NCBI RefSeq assembly: GCF_000151665.1
Contig: NW_013171829.1
Coordinates: forward strand, 115,502-179,501
From: Blastocystis hominis
Taxonomy: Eukaryota > Sar > Bigyra > Opalinata > Blastocystidae
DNA: 64,000 nucleotides
Reading direction: 5' to 3'
Position numbers and translations under genes: made by a program. Positions 44,201-55,070 of this stretch are shown here, piece by piece. The notes under the pieces are model-generated. The model did not search any database. It saw only the letters and a list, made by a program, of their open reading frames with translations, and was not told where the DNA came from. Within the stretch, counting starts at the first letter, position 1; each line of letters opens with the position of its first letter.

Positions 44201-45447
44201 CAATCATCGCATCCCGACACCCAGGCCGTCGTGGCCATCACCCACCTCGACAGTTTCCGCTTCGTTCGAGACGAAAAACCGCGGGGAGCCGGCTATCCGA
44301 ACGCAGCGAAACTCCCCGAAGAGGGCGAAGAAAGCCGCCAACTCGTCTTCTCCAGCGACGCTGCCGTCCTCGTCGACCGCGAAAGTTTCCCCGTTTCCCC
44401 TTTTCGACGTGTAGAAAGCCTACTTCTGTCCGTTTCGTCGAAGCCAACCCGCCAATTTGTCTTCGTGCGGGTGACGGTTTCTCCGTTTACGGTAACGTTT
44501 TCTTCGCCTCTGCGCGTGCACAACGCGACGTCCGTGCCGCTCACGCTTCTGCTGACGCGCGAAGACGAGCCGAACGACGCGTCGAAGAAAACGGAGGAGC
44601 TTCGCGTGGAGCCGTTCTCTCTGCAGCCGCTCCCCTTCCATTTCTCGCTCGGATTCTTCGCGTTGCAGCTGAAGCCCGAGTCGTTCAGCTTCTCCAATCC
44701 TCTTCGGAACACCGACATCGCCAGCGATCACCCCAGAACCATCTCCTGCTCGCCTATCGCCGTGCTGCCCACGCTCTCCGTCGCCACGTCCTGGAACACG
44801 CACATCCGAGTCGGCATTTCTTGACAACGCGATGAGACGCAGAGCGTTCGCCCCGCCGCTGAAGAGCTTCTCAAAACCATCGGGAAAGCGTGGAAACCGA
44901 ATCTCCGCGAGATTCAGTCGAAGCTGGTGACGTTCAAAATCGAGCCCATCATCACGCTGACGAACTCGATTCAGTTCCCTCTGAACTACACGCTGCACGA
45001 TCTCTCCGCTGCGATTGTGGCGTGCGGCGTGGTGCCGGCGATGCGCACCGCGCAGCTGCACTCCTGCAGCAGCGAAATGGACGTGTATTTCCTGCAGGTC
45101 TCGCTATGGGGCTTCGAATACTCGCAGGGGATCGAGATCACGTCGAACCAGGAGGGAACGCAGCGCGTGCAGCTGAAAAAACGCGAGGGATCGATCGAGT
45201 TGGTTTCGCTCGAGGTTCTGATTTCGAACCTGTCCATCACCGTCCAAGCTCCCTTCCAAATCATCAACAAAACGCCCTTCTCGCTCTATGTTGTGATTGT
45301 GTGTCTGTGTTCCACGTCTAGTATCTCCAGTCGGGAGTTTCATTGCGTCTGGCACCGTATCATCCGCCCGACGACCAATCCTTTGTCCCCTTTGCCCCAA
45401 TCCACTTCCCTTCGGCCCCTTCGGCCCCTTCTTCTAATCTTGACCCC

Positions 45448-45478
<31 letters not shown>

Positions 45479-48400
45479 CTTCTTCTTCTCCTTCCATTCA
45501 TCCCTTCTTCCCTTCTCCTTCTTCTCCTTCTTCTCCTCCCTCTACGCCTTCGCTTCTTTCTGCGCGATCGTCCCGCTCGATTTCCAAATCCTTCAAAGAA
45601 TACACGCCGCACTTCCAATCCCTCCTCTCCTCCCTCGAGCGACAGATGAACGTTCTCGCCTCCTCCAATCTCCTTCGCTCGTCGATGCATTCCACTCCGT
45701 ACCACTTCAATTGCTGGGTCAGTCTGCCCACCAATCAGAAGGAGAACATTTGCATTCAAGCTTCTTCCGACTTCACCTTCGAAACGCTCTTCGTCACCGT
45801 CATGCACACCCTCTTCCCCAACGAAACTCCCTCCCCGGAACACTATTACTTCCTCAACCTCCGGCCGGAGAAGGTTCTCCGCATCGAGATGGGGGAATTC
45901 GTGGAAACCTTCGCGGACAACCCGTGGTTTTTGCTCCGGCATCGCGAGCACGGCTTGCAAGGCGCCGTCATCAACGACACCGTCAGTTTGGAGCGTTTGG
46001 ACCAGAGTTTCCTCCGCAGCACCAACGAAACCGCCGCAGAACCGCGGGACATCGGTCTGTTCGCGGAGTCTCAGCTGAGTTCGCTGCGGATCACCGCGCA
46101 GGACTCGGTGATCGAGGGCAGCGCGTCGATCGAAGATCTTTTGCAGGACGACGACGTGAAGGAAATGAAGGTGCGTCTCCCCGCGATTAGTGCGTTTGGA
46201 TTCGTTTCTTGAGTGTAGTGGCGGTGGAAAACGCGCTGCAGTCGGTCGTTTTCCCGCTCTCCATTTCGGTTCAGCGCTTCGATTCCACGCGCGTCGTCGT
46301 GATTTCGCCGCAGCACGTGGTTCAAAACAACTCCGAGTTCGATCTGCTTCTCAAAACCCCCACGTTCTATCGAATTCCAGCGAAGAAACTCTCCGTTTTG
46401 TGCCTCCAGGACGAATCGTCGATCGACTCGCTTCGCATCAAACGCGACCGCGCCGACTGGGAGTTTTCGGGGGAGTTTCCCTTCTCCACAGAAAAGAAAC
46501 TCCTCGTGAAGTCGGTCCACACAAAAACCCGCCAAATTCTGGCATTCGAGATCGTGTCGTTGCGCACGGAGTTCTACAATGTCCTCACCATCACCTCCAC
46601 AACCCACGTTTCCCCCATCCTCATCTCCAATTATTGCCCGTTTCCCACGGTTATCAGCCAGATCGGCTCCGCCACGCATCACGTGATCCCCGCGTTTTCG
46701 CAGCTCGCTTGGATCCGCGAGGAACCCTGCGGAAATCCCGCGATTCAGATCGATATGAAGGGCGTTCGCGGCATTGTCTCCGCGGATGTTCGGCTCGGCG
46801 AGGCCGCCAAAATGCGAATCCCAACCGCGGTTCCCGCCAAAGAGGAGTTTCAACTCGAGGCCGACGTGTACGTCCGGTCCCGCGGGAAATGGAAGGCGCG
46901 GCGCGCTCGGCTGGGCGACCACGCGCTGTTCCTGTTCACCACGCCGAATCTCACGAAGCTGGTGCGTCGTGGGCATTCCTCGCTCTCTCTGGCGCTTCCT
47001 CTCAGCGGTGTTCGGGTTTTGTACCATCCCTCGCGGTCCCAGCAGTCGCCCTCGCTGCGAAATCGCGTGCTGTCGCAGGCCTCCGCGCTGAAAAGCGCGC
47101 TGCAATCCACCTTCACGCTGCACCAGCTGCAGCAGCAGATCGGAGCGACGTTTCCTCAGGCGGACGTGACGCAGCTGGTCCAGGACCTGAGTGTGATCGG
47201 CATGTTATACAAACTCCCGCAGGGCGTGTCCACGCCGATGGGTCTGCAGCAGGAGCCGCTGTACGCGTTCCGAACGCATCCGATCGCTCCGAATTGCTGC
47301 GTGATTTTGGAACTGCCCTCCACTCGCATCGAGTTGTTCTTCGCTTCCGCGGGAATCGCAGAGGAATGGGCGAAGAAAGTCCGCTTCGAGGCGGAAACCG
47401 CGCCGCCGCTGAGCGGCTCGAATTCGCTGGCGATTCGCACGCGGAATACGGAGATCCGCGATGTGAACGGTAGTTTCTTCGGTGTTCCAATTCTGTTTTA
47501 GTGTTCATCCAATCATCGCTGAAGGGACTCACCCCCGTTCTCTCCATTTTCCCCGCGGATCTCCCCGCTGCGGCCGCTCCCGCGGTTTTCTCGCTCTTCC
47601 AGAACATCCAAATGACGGTCGACGTGTATCTCGCGGGAATCGGCCTCAGTCTCCTCGACGAAACGCCCGAAGAAATGGTCTACGTGTGGTTGGACGAAGG
47701 CACAGCGAGCGTTTTGATCCGAGACGAAGTGCAGAACGTGATTCTCAACCTCAAAAACCTCCAAATCGACGTCAGTTCCTACAACGCGACCTTCCCCGCG
47801 CTTCTCTACACGCTTCCGCAGGCCGTCGATCATCGCCCCGCCTCCCTCGCGCTCCCGCCATCCCCGTCTTCGCCCTCCGACCCGCGGTTCTCCGCGAAAT
47901 CGGCCCAGTCGAACGTGGATTTCGCGGGATTGGGCGCGTCTTCGATGCAGTCGCGCAGCCAAATCCTCCACAATCTCTCCAAGCAGGAGAAGGAAACCGC
48001 GGAACTCGTGCAGACGGCGGAGCAGTTAGAGAAGGAGAGCAGCAACGTCTGCACGGCGTGCGGGTTTGTGTTCCTCGGCGACAAACGGCCGTTTCTGCAC
48101 CTCTGCTGCAAGCGGCACGCGAACCAGCAGAACTGTTTCTACATGGATCGCGGCCTCGTGTCCTTCGAGAAGATCGTTCTGAAGGTGGACGAGCAGTTCG
48201 TACGGCGACTCAACACGAAGTTCGGGCGGTTTTTCGTGGGAATCGAAGCGAATTGTGAGAGATAGAAAATGGGCGCCATGGAGGAAGCGGCGATGAGTAG
48301 AAAATCGGGGAATGCGCAGCTGGTGGAGCTGCAGAATCGGAACATTTACGATGTCAAAATGATTCAGACGCTGCTCGACGCGTTTTCGAAGCCGTCGTTT

Positions 48401-50531
48401 TTCATCGGGTTCTTCTCGCTGCAGCCGGTGAACGTGATTTTCACGCTGAAATCGTCGCTGGGGTTCGAGGAGAGCGAGTCGAACGATGGGAATCAGATCG
48501 CAGATCATTGGGTGAGTTGCGACAACACGGTGATTCAGCTCAAACAGATGACAATCGAGAACGTGAAGGGCGGTTATTACGAGGTTTATCTCACGATCCG
48601 CAGCTATCTCGTGCTCGAGCTCCTCAAACAAATGTTTTCTCCCTTCTCCTCTTTGTCTGACGCACAGTCGAACCATTCTCTCCTCCGTCGACATGCTCGG
48701 AAACCTCCAGTACTTCCGCAGCGAGAAAGAAAGCAACATCCCCAATCTCAACTATCTCGAGGACTCCATCAACTCCATCCTCTCCTTCTCTCTTTCCTCC
48801 CAACTCTCTTCCTCCCTTCCCGTCTATTTCACAAACGATATCTACAATCCATTCGCCGATCGACCTTCGTTCTCTCTACCCACCATCGCTCCGCCAAAAC
48901 GCTCCGTTTCCTCCAAAGTCGGCAAAGCCATCGGCAAAACCATCGACGGCGTCGCCCACGTGAGCTCCAAAGTCGCGGTTATTCCCTCCTTCTGACGGAT
49001 AGTTCACCAATGGACTGGCTTCCGGACTCACCACGCTCATCGCCGACGATCAGTTCGCTTTGCAACGCTCCATTCGCATGAATCGTGGAAACTCAAAGCT
49101 CTTCGTTCGAAGTTTCCACTTTTCCACGGTTGACTCATTCCACAGGCGTCAAATCGGGAACCAAAGCGATGGGTTCCTCGATCTGGTCGGGGATCAAAGG
49201 CGTCGTGACCACGCCGATAAACGACGTTCGCACCAAGGGAGCGCGAGGCTACGTCACCGTACGGTTTCCACGTTTCCCCAATCGTAGGGCCCGGTGAAAG
49301 GAATCGTCGGGTTGGCGTTAAAGCCGGTTGTGGGAGTGCTGGACTTGCTGAGCCAGTCGACAAACGGCGTGAAGAACAGCACGCAGAAGGTTTTCAAGCT
49401 TCGCGAATTCATCGATCCGAAAGTAGCGATGTTCGATCGAATTCGAAGCAGGTGATGATGTTCTCGCGCGCTCGTCCGCCTCGAACGATCGGCGAAAACG
49501 GGCAGATCACGGATTACAACGAGGTGGACGCGATTGGCCGGCTGTTATTGTTTGTTAGCGGGTCGACCCGCGGGGATGAGGCGTGTTTGCTGCTGAGCAA
49601 CGCCACGACGAAGGGAGGGACGTCGATCCTGTTAATGCTAACAGACAAGCGAGTTTTGGTGTTTAGCAGCGCGGACGTGATCAATATGGTTCTCATCTTT
49701 GAGGTTTGGATTCGTTTGGATTGAAATGAATAGTCTTCGTTGACCAGTGTGGAGTTCGTCGAAGCCAGAGACGATTTGTTAGCCATTCACTTAACCAAAC
49801 CCATCAGCATCGCCTACTTTACGCCCTCCGTCTACCGCCGAATCGACGAGCAGATCGATTTCCCGCGGTTTTCTCCCACATTCGCCTCCCAATTCCTGGC
49901 GTTGATGAAGCAAATCATGCCATCGGTGGACTGCTTCTCCCAGTTCCCCTACGCGATCGACATCCCCTCCTTCGTTTCGCTCTGCCGCATGCGCTGCGGC
50001 AAACTGAACGGCTGGAAGCGTCGCTACATCGCCATCTCGCGCAACTGTCTTTATTACTTCCACAGCATCGACGGACTCTCCGAGAAGGAGCGAAACGAAG
50101 TCGTGCTGCAGCTGCCGACGGGGGTTGTGCCGCTCACGCGGCTCGCAACGTCGACGCGGATGGTTTGAATGGCGAGGAGGAATGAGGAGAAGGTGGCGGG
50201 GAAGCTGTTTACGGTGGAGTTGTTCCATGAGGATAACTCGGATGTGCCGTATTTGCGATTGCTGAGCTCGGAGAAGGTGATTCGGAGGACAAAACATCGG
50301 TTTTGTTTTACGTTTGGTCGGGGTTGGAGGAGCGATTGATGGGTAGAAGTGGAGGAGGAAGCGGCGTTTTTCGTGGAGTGCGTGGGAGAACATTTAGCGG
50401 AAGTGAATCCGTGCGAGCCGCTGAATACGTATGAAGTGGAGTACGATATTCGAAGTCTGCGCGAGTTGCGATTGTTTACGAGGAAAGTGAGCGAGATTTT
50501 ACCGACGATTCGGAAAGAAAAGGGGAAATAG
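38252..50531 (+). CDS. VPS13-type bridge-like lipid-transfer protein, membrane-anchored
   Basis: About 25-30 introns of 27-43 nt join exons into some 3,700 residues. An N-terminal hydrophobic helix (ISILVSIILLYALHKLL) precedes long β-rich groove repeats. The C-terminal third has the VPS13 hallmark ISLIDxTPEE as LAGIGLSLLDETPEEMVYVW, then IRTILSSVDMLGN and glycine-rich segments such as GVVTTPINDVRTKGARGY. A cysteine-rich finger (CARCGWTHEPGLRCSDCW), a PH domain near 46.9-47.4 kb (KWKARRARLGDHALFLF) and a C-terminal PH domain (GWKRRYIAISRNCLYYF) are inserted or appended. VPS13 proteins carry lipids at membrane contact sites. All apparent in-frame stops fall in removable introns. Several coding microsatellites (Ser, Asn-Glu-Leu) occur. 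The stop TAG is encoded. Confidence 0.8.
43300..43402 (+). repeat. Coding minisatellite (NELNPM repeats) in the VPS13-type gene
   Basis: AATGAATTGAATCCA-type 15- to 18-bp units repeated about six times, coding for Asn/Glu/Leu/Met. Confidence 0.85.
45447..45490 (+). repeat. (TCT)n poly-serine microsatellite
   Basis: About 13 TCT triplets in the VPS13-type gene coding for a serine run after LDPTS. Confidence 0.9.
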
Positions 50532-50544
50532 ATATGAGTTGGAG

Positions 50545-50552
50545 TGTTTGTT
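50545..50552 (+). terminator. Poly(A) octamer of the VPS13-type gene
   Basis: TGTTTGTT with T-GGAG upstream, 13 nt after the encoded TAG. Confidence 0.75.
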
Positions 50553-50769
50553 AGAGAAGAAATGGAATGAGTGTGTGTGTTTGCTTTCAAACAAAGTGGA
50601 TTGAAAAACGGATGGAACTGAATATTTTAAGATTCCCATATTTTGATGAGAATTAGTATTGTGAATGATACACAACTTACGTTTGCGTGTTTTCTCTATT
50701 CTCTATTTTTATATTTATTCTCCGACATTTCCTTCACTCCCAAATCATTCTCTCCCCTTTTCGATTCTC

Positions 50770-50777
50770 TAACAAAC
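50770..50777 (-). terminator. Poly(A) octamer of the second glycosyltransferase gene
   Basis: Minus-strand TGTTTGTT with T-GGGG upstream, about 30 nt after the encoded stop. Confidence 0.75.
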
Positions 50778-50808
50778 ACCCCAACACAATCACGCACTCG
50801 TTCACCAC

Positions 50809-52296
50809 TCACTTCTTCATCAGCCGCTCCTTCATCCTCTCTCTCCGACTCCTACACGCATCGGGCAAGCAATCCTGATGGAACATCGTGTACGTCTTAT
50901 ACCATCCCTGGCAGCACTGCGGAATCTTCGCACTATGCACCAACGCCGTCAAAATCGCCTGGTCCTGCCGATGATTCTTCCGCGTGCTTCCAATCGGAGA
51001 GATGCATCTGCGCGTGTAGGCGCACTGAACCAGCGGGAAGATCACATTGTTCATCACCGTCTCGTTATTGTAGTTAATCCACAAATAGCCGCCTGTGCAC
51101 ATCCCTTTCCCCAGCATAATCTTCCGAATCATCTTATTGGCTCCCAAAAAGCGCTGCGATTTCCCGTGCAACCACTGCTGCAAACTGTCTCCCGAATACG
51201 GCGTGTACAACCCGAACATATGAACACGATACATTTCATTCTTCAGATTCGTGGAGACAATATTCCCTCCATCGGACCACGACACGATCCGCTTCGTTTC
51301 CATCAACACATCGAAATAAGAGATCACTTTCCACGAGTATCCGCCTCGAACCTGTCGATCCGACAAATCAAACCACGCAGGGAAGTGCGCAAAGTCGAAC
51401 TTGCGATAGTACAGCAGCGCTGTGGAATGGTGCGCGTCCAGAATGGTCTTCATCACCTTCATTTCGCTGATTAACTCGCTCAGCGTGACGTTGTCCAGTC
51501 CGTAATCCACAAACACGATCGACGAGTTCATATCGCTCGTAATGATCGAATACATCGTGTTGATGTTCGAGTAGAGATGATTCGCCGAGCTTCCTGTCAC
51601 GTAAATATGGTCGGAGTTTCTGAAAGCGTCTTCAGTCACGCCGCCAAGGCGGACGAAGGAAGGAAATCGAGCGTCTGGCTGCCCGAAGTTCTCATATCGA
51701 AGGTCGATGTGGTTGTAGAGAGAGTTGAAGGGGATGGGATAAATGATGTCATCGTAATCGTATTCTAGATTAATAAAGAGTTATTGGAAATTACGGTTGG
51801 TGGGTTGGGTTCCGAAATCCTTTAATGTATACTGACTGCTTGATATGGAGATGTTCGGGTTTGGAACGTAGGGACTCGGATAAAAGGGAAGGTGGGAAAA
51901 ATGATTTGTCTCGGTCGAATTGCCTTTCTGCTTGGATTTCCCTTTTGAAGGTGATTCAGCAGTCGCAAACCTAGGTTTATCTGTTTTGACACTATCTTGT
52001 TTACTCTTGAAAAAAGTAGCTGCGGTTTGTAACAGGGAATCTACGGTCGATGCAAATTAAAAGTAAAAACTGGAACCTGCGGCGTTAAGAAGGGAATTGG
52101 AAATTTTAGATTTGGCTGTTCTCCTACATTCAAAGAATTCCAAGAAACCCTACTTCTTTGGTTCGTTCTCTGCTCGCATCACTCCGCAAGTATAGGAACG
52201 CGCACTAAAATCACCACTGTCATCCAAAATTGGAGGTGTCAACAACACAACACAACAAAATACCCAGAGTGCTATAATAAAAGGAGATATATTCAT
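50809..52296 (-). CDS. Type II membrane glycosyltransferase-like protein
   Basis: An N-terminal anchor (MNISPFIIALWVFCCVVLL) and a basic, Ser-rich stem are followed by the large catalytic exon. Motifs: SSIVFVDYGLDNVTLSELI, YSWKVISYFDVLME, VSWSDGGNIV (a possible metal- or sugar-binding acidic site), MCTGGYLWINYN, and RQDQAILTALVHS. The pattern 'KPxxIxxxL...vxWxDxG' followed by QDQ..L is typical of eukaryotic nucleotide-sugar transferases of the poorly studied DUF1647-like group. Introns of 30, 36 and 30 nt lie in the stem-coding part. A Golgi location is likely. Donor and acceptor are unknown. The stop TGA is encoded. Confidence 0.6.
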
Positions 52297-52516
52297 GCTG
52301 ATCCAGAAAAAGAAGTTCTTCTCAGCACAATAAAAGTAAAAGAAAGGGGTGATAAAACGGATTTGTGTCATATTACCATTGTTTTTTCTCCTCTCCAATA
52401 ACGATTTAATCTTATGAACCCGTCTTTAGCGGGACAAGATCCATAAACCCGAACAGCCCGCCGTTGCTCGGTCACACTACCATGCACAAAATTCCCCTCC
52501 CACGCATTCTATTTCC

Positions 52517-52524
52517 AACAAACA
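52517..52524 (-). terminator. Poly(A) octamer of RPL17
   Basis: Minus-strand TGTTTGTT with T-GGAT upstream, about 45 nt after the encoded TAA. Confidence 0.75.
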
Positions 52525-52571
52525 ATCCATCACCAATCAACCAACCATCTCACTGCTGTAACAATACAAAC

Positions 52572-53385
52572 TTAGGCCTGCTCCTCCTTCTTCTTCTCAG
52601 CCAGTTTCTGGTGAACGAGCTTTCTGTACGCCAGCTGTCTGCGAGTGAGACGCTTGTGCGTGGGCTTCTACACCATGACACTACGCCTCCACACTTACCG
52701 AAGAAGCCTTCTTCACCGCAGAATCCTCCTCGGTGCACATCATCTCAATGTGAGCAGGGTGGCGGAGATAGGCTGCACATTACCAACAAAACCAACTGCC
52801 TACGGCACACACGTCCGTGAGCGCGGTAGGTGCGACGACGCATCACGGGAGCCTGGTTCACCTGCACATGGCTGATACGAAGGTTCTCCACGTTCAGACC
52901 CTTCGCCTCACCGTTGGCCTTCAGGTTGTTCAGAAGCACCAGGAAGAACTTGCAGGCAGCCTTGGGCCATCTGCACTGATCTCCAGGAGCCTTGATGGAG
53001 TGAGCCTGGGCGTGACGACCAACACCGCCGTTGAAGCGGGTGAAGGCGACAGCCTGCTTGTGGGCAATCACATCGTTAAGGTATTTCTCGGCCTTGAGCA
53101 GAGACATGTCCTTGATGGCAGCACCCACCTCGTGAGCGTTCTTGAAGTGCACAGTCAAGTAAGAACCGCGGGCCTTGCAGCCTACACATAAGAAACAAGA
53201 ATTACAGGGGAATACTCTTCTTGGTATCAGCAGGAGTCATACTATAGAACAGGTTAGTGATAATCACATTTCAGCCAGAAAAACACAACGAGCACACAAC
53301 AAAATGAACAATGGACAAGAATTGTCAAACACCACACCAAAATGATCCCAAGGCACATTCATGATACTTACCTATATCTCACCAT
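52572..53385 (-). CDS. RPL17: 60S ribosomal protein L17 (uL22)
   Basis: Exon 1 is only 14 nt (MVRY plus AG). After a 130-nt intron come MTPADTKK, then a 34-nt intron and [19 protein letters not shown]. The core continues [40 protein letters not shown] and [17 protein letters not shown], and the tail [15 protein letters not shown] ends KKKEEQA and TAA. Introns of 38 and 31 nt interrupt the last third. The sequence matches eukaryotic L17 from end to end, and the exit-tunnel loop region is intact. Confidence 0.95.
53242..53371 (-). other. Unusually long (130-nt) first intron of RPL17
   Basis: GTAAGT start and CTATAG end, four times the local intron length, GT-rich. It contains CTGA and near-box-C strings, so a hosted snoRNA is possible, but no complete C/D or H/ACA architecture was recognised. 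Confidence 0.6.
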
Positions 53386-53716
53386 TTGAAAATGTAAAAA
53401 TCAAGTAGGCTGATTAATCCGAATTGGATTAAAGTCGATGAGAGACTAAGGCGATGCCCGCGGTTATTTCTTTATGAAGTCCCAGTTGTACAGGCATTTA
53501 TAGTTATCATACATTTCTTGAACAAAACAAAATACGATGAAATACGATGCTGATATTCATTAGGAATATACTAGTACATGGGTAGTGGAATAGGATAGAA
53601 AGAGCAGGGGTGTTCGATGCCTGATGATCACGAAACAAAAGTACTGAACTGCTTGTAAATATCTGATCACATCGGGGAAAACAAATCTTGATGTAATTGT
53701 TAATCAAATAAACAAA
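53386..53716. other. Intergenic spacer between RPL17 and OST3/6 starts
   Basis: About 330 bp shared upstream region of two divergent genes. No frame, repeat or RNA recognised. Confidence 0.5.
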
Positions 53717-54861
53717 TGTCTTTTCTTCTTAGTTTTGTATTCCTATATTTATTAGCAGTTGCGAAGGTACTCTATCGCTTACCTGCGTTTGAGAACTGTA
53801 GGGTGACTATCAGGAGATGCATACTTTGACACGCAGTTCAGTAGCGCTCTTAGATGACAAGCTGTTTGAAGAATATATTTCAAATCGAACTCGGGACTTT
53901 GACACCTTGTTACTTTTCTCATACGTGTCGAATGATTCTCTATGTCCTACATGCTCGTACAATGTTCTAGTAATGAATAACATAATAGAAAGTCGAATGA
54001 CGCTTTTTTGCACGCACACAGAGCTTGGGAATCAGAAAACATCGATTCACCAAAACTAATCTTTGCAGTCATCGAAATGGATTCAAATCCCAAATTGGCG
54101 GATGTGTTTGAACTGAATTCCTTTCCTTCGCTTGTCTATCTCTCCGAGTATCACAGCATATCTAGAGTATGAATTTAAACTTGCTCTCTATGCAGATTCT
54201 CCCCTTCGAAAGTGATTCCATGGTGTTAGAAGGAAACGGGGGTATTCTTTCAGAAGAGCGAATTCTTCAGTTTATAAAGCAATGTACAGGCGTTCATGTA
54301 GTTTCTCTTCACTCCCTTTCCATAGATCACACTTCAACAGAGCAGTTATTTAGGCTTGTATTTTATCCTCCTTTTCTCCGTAATCGTCATTGCATTCGGC
54401 TATAACTACTTATTCAACAACGATTTCCTCTTGGATTTTCTGGGAGGAAAAGACCGCGCGCTCTCTATCTGCCATTTTGTGTTTGTTCTACAATGCCTCA
54501 CTCAGCATAAGCTTGATCATGATTGTTTCGGGCATTATGTACGATTTCCTTCGAGGTCCTCCCTTCTTAATTGCGAATCCGAAAGGGGGAATCAGTTTGT
54601 TTTCGAGGCGAGGCGCTACGATCTGCGAGGGTTTGATATTCGGCGTGCTAGGTCGAAGAAACGTGAAGGAATGAACTGTAGTTTTTGTGACGGAATCACA
54701 TTTGCTGAAGCTGCTAAATATTGATACATCGAAGGAGGAGGAGGAAGTTTCGGATGAGATTATGATCGATCTGGCTTTCTGTGCAGGAGCGGTTGTGCTA
54801 ATCACTTTATTGTTTGCATTCAAAATGCCCTGGTACTTTAAAATCGCCCGCCAAATGTTTT
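53717..54861 (+). CDS. OST3: Oligosaccharyltransferase subunit OST3/OST6 (TUSC3/MAGT1)
   Basis: Signal peptide MSFLLSFVFLYLLAVAK; a lumenal thioredoxin-like domain with LCPTCSKSN (CxxC redox motif), LIFAVIEMD and ELNSFPSLVYLSE. Four membrane helices follow, including LYFILLFSVIVIAFGYN, MIVSGIMYDFLRGPPF (compare SGxMwnhIRGPP) and DLAFCAGAVVLITLLFAF. The subunit forms transient disulfides with substrates during N-glycosylation in the ER. Introns of 35, 32, 29, 34, 25 and 30 nt are inferred. The end is MPWYFKIARQMF with no encoded stop: T|TGAG|TGTTTGTT makes TAA at T54861 (read-through would add LSVC). A second TGTTTGTT at 54480-54487 straddles the fifth 5' splice site. Confidence 0.85.
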
Positions 54862-54865
54862 TGAG

Positions 54866-54873
54866 TGTTTGTT
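54866..54873 (+). terminator. Poly(A) octamer of OST3/6
   Basis: TGTTTGTT, four bases (TGAG) after T54861. Confidence 0.88.
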
Positions 54874-55070
54874 GAGAGAGAACTGAATAGAGAGAGCGAC
54901 AAGTCTTATCAAGTAATAATCATTTTGAAAGACACATCTCAAGATCTCCTCACAATAATGGAGATGAAAACTGTCTCGCTAAGCTTATTTCGAAAAAACA
55001 AATATGAATAAAGCTACTGACCATTCGCAACATCATCAAACACCTAAGTTATACTGTACATTTATCATCT

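Noticed and set aside
43190-44835. Apparent in-frame stops at 43210 and 44822 splitting the VPS13-type gene
   Set aside because: Both lie in GT-AG intervals of 30 and 27 nt that preserve frame on removal.
54480-54506. Apparent frameshift in OST3/6
   Set aside because: Explained by a 25-nt GT-AG intron that restores the conserved SGxMxxxxRGPP segment.
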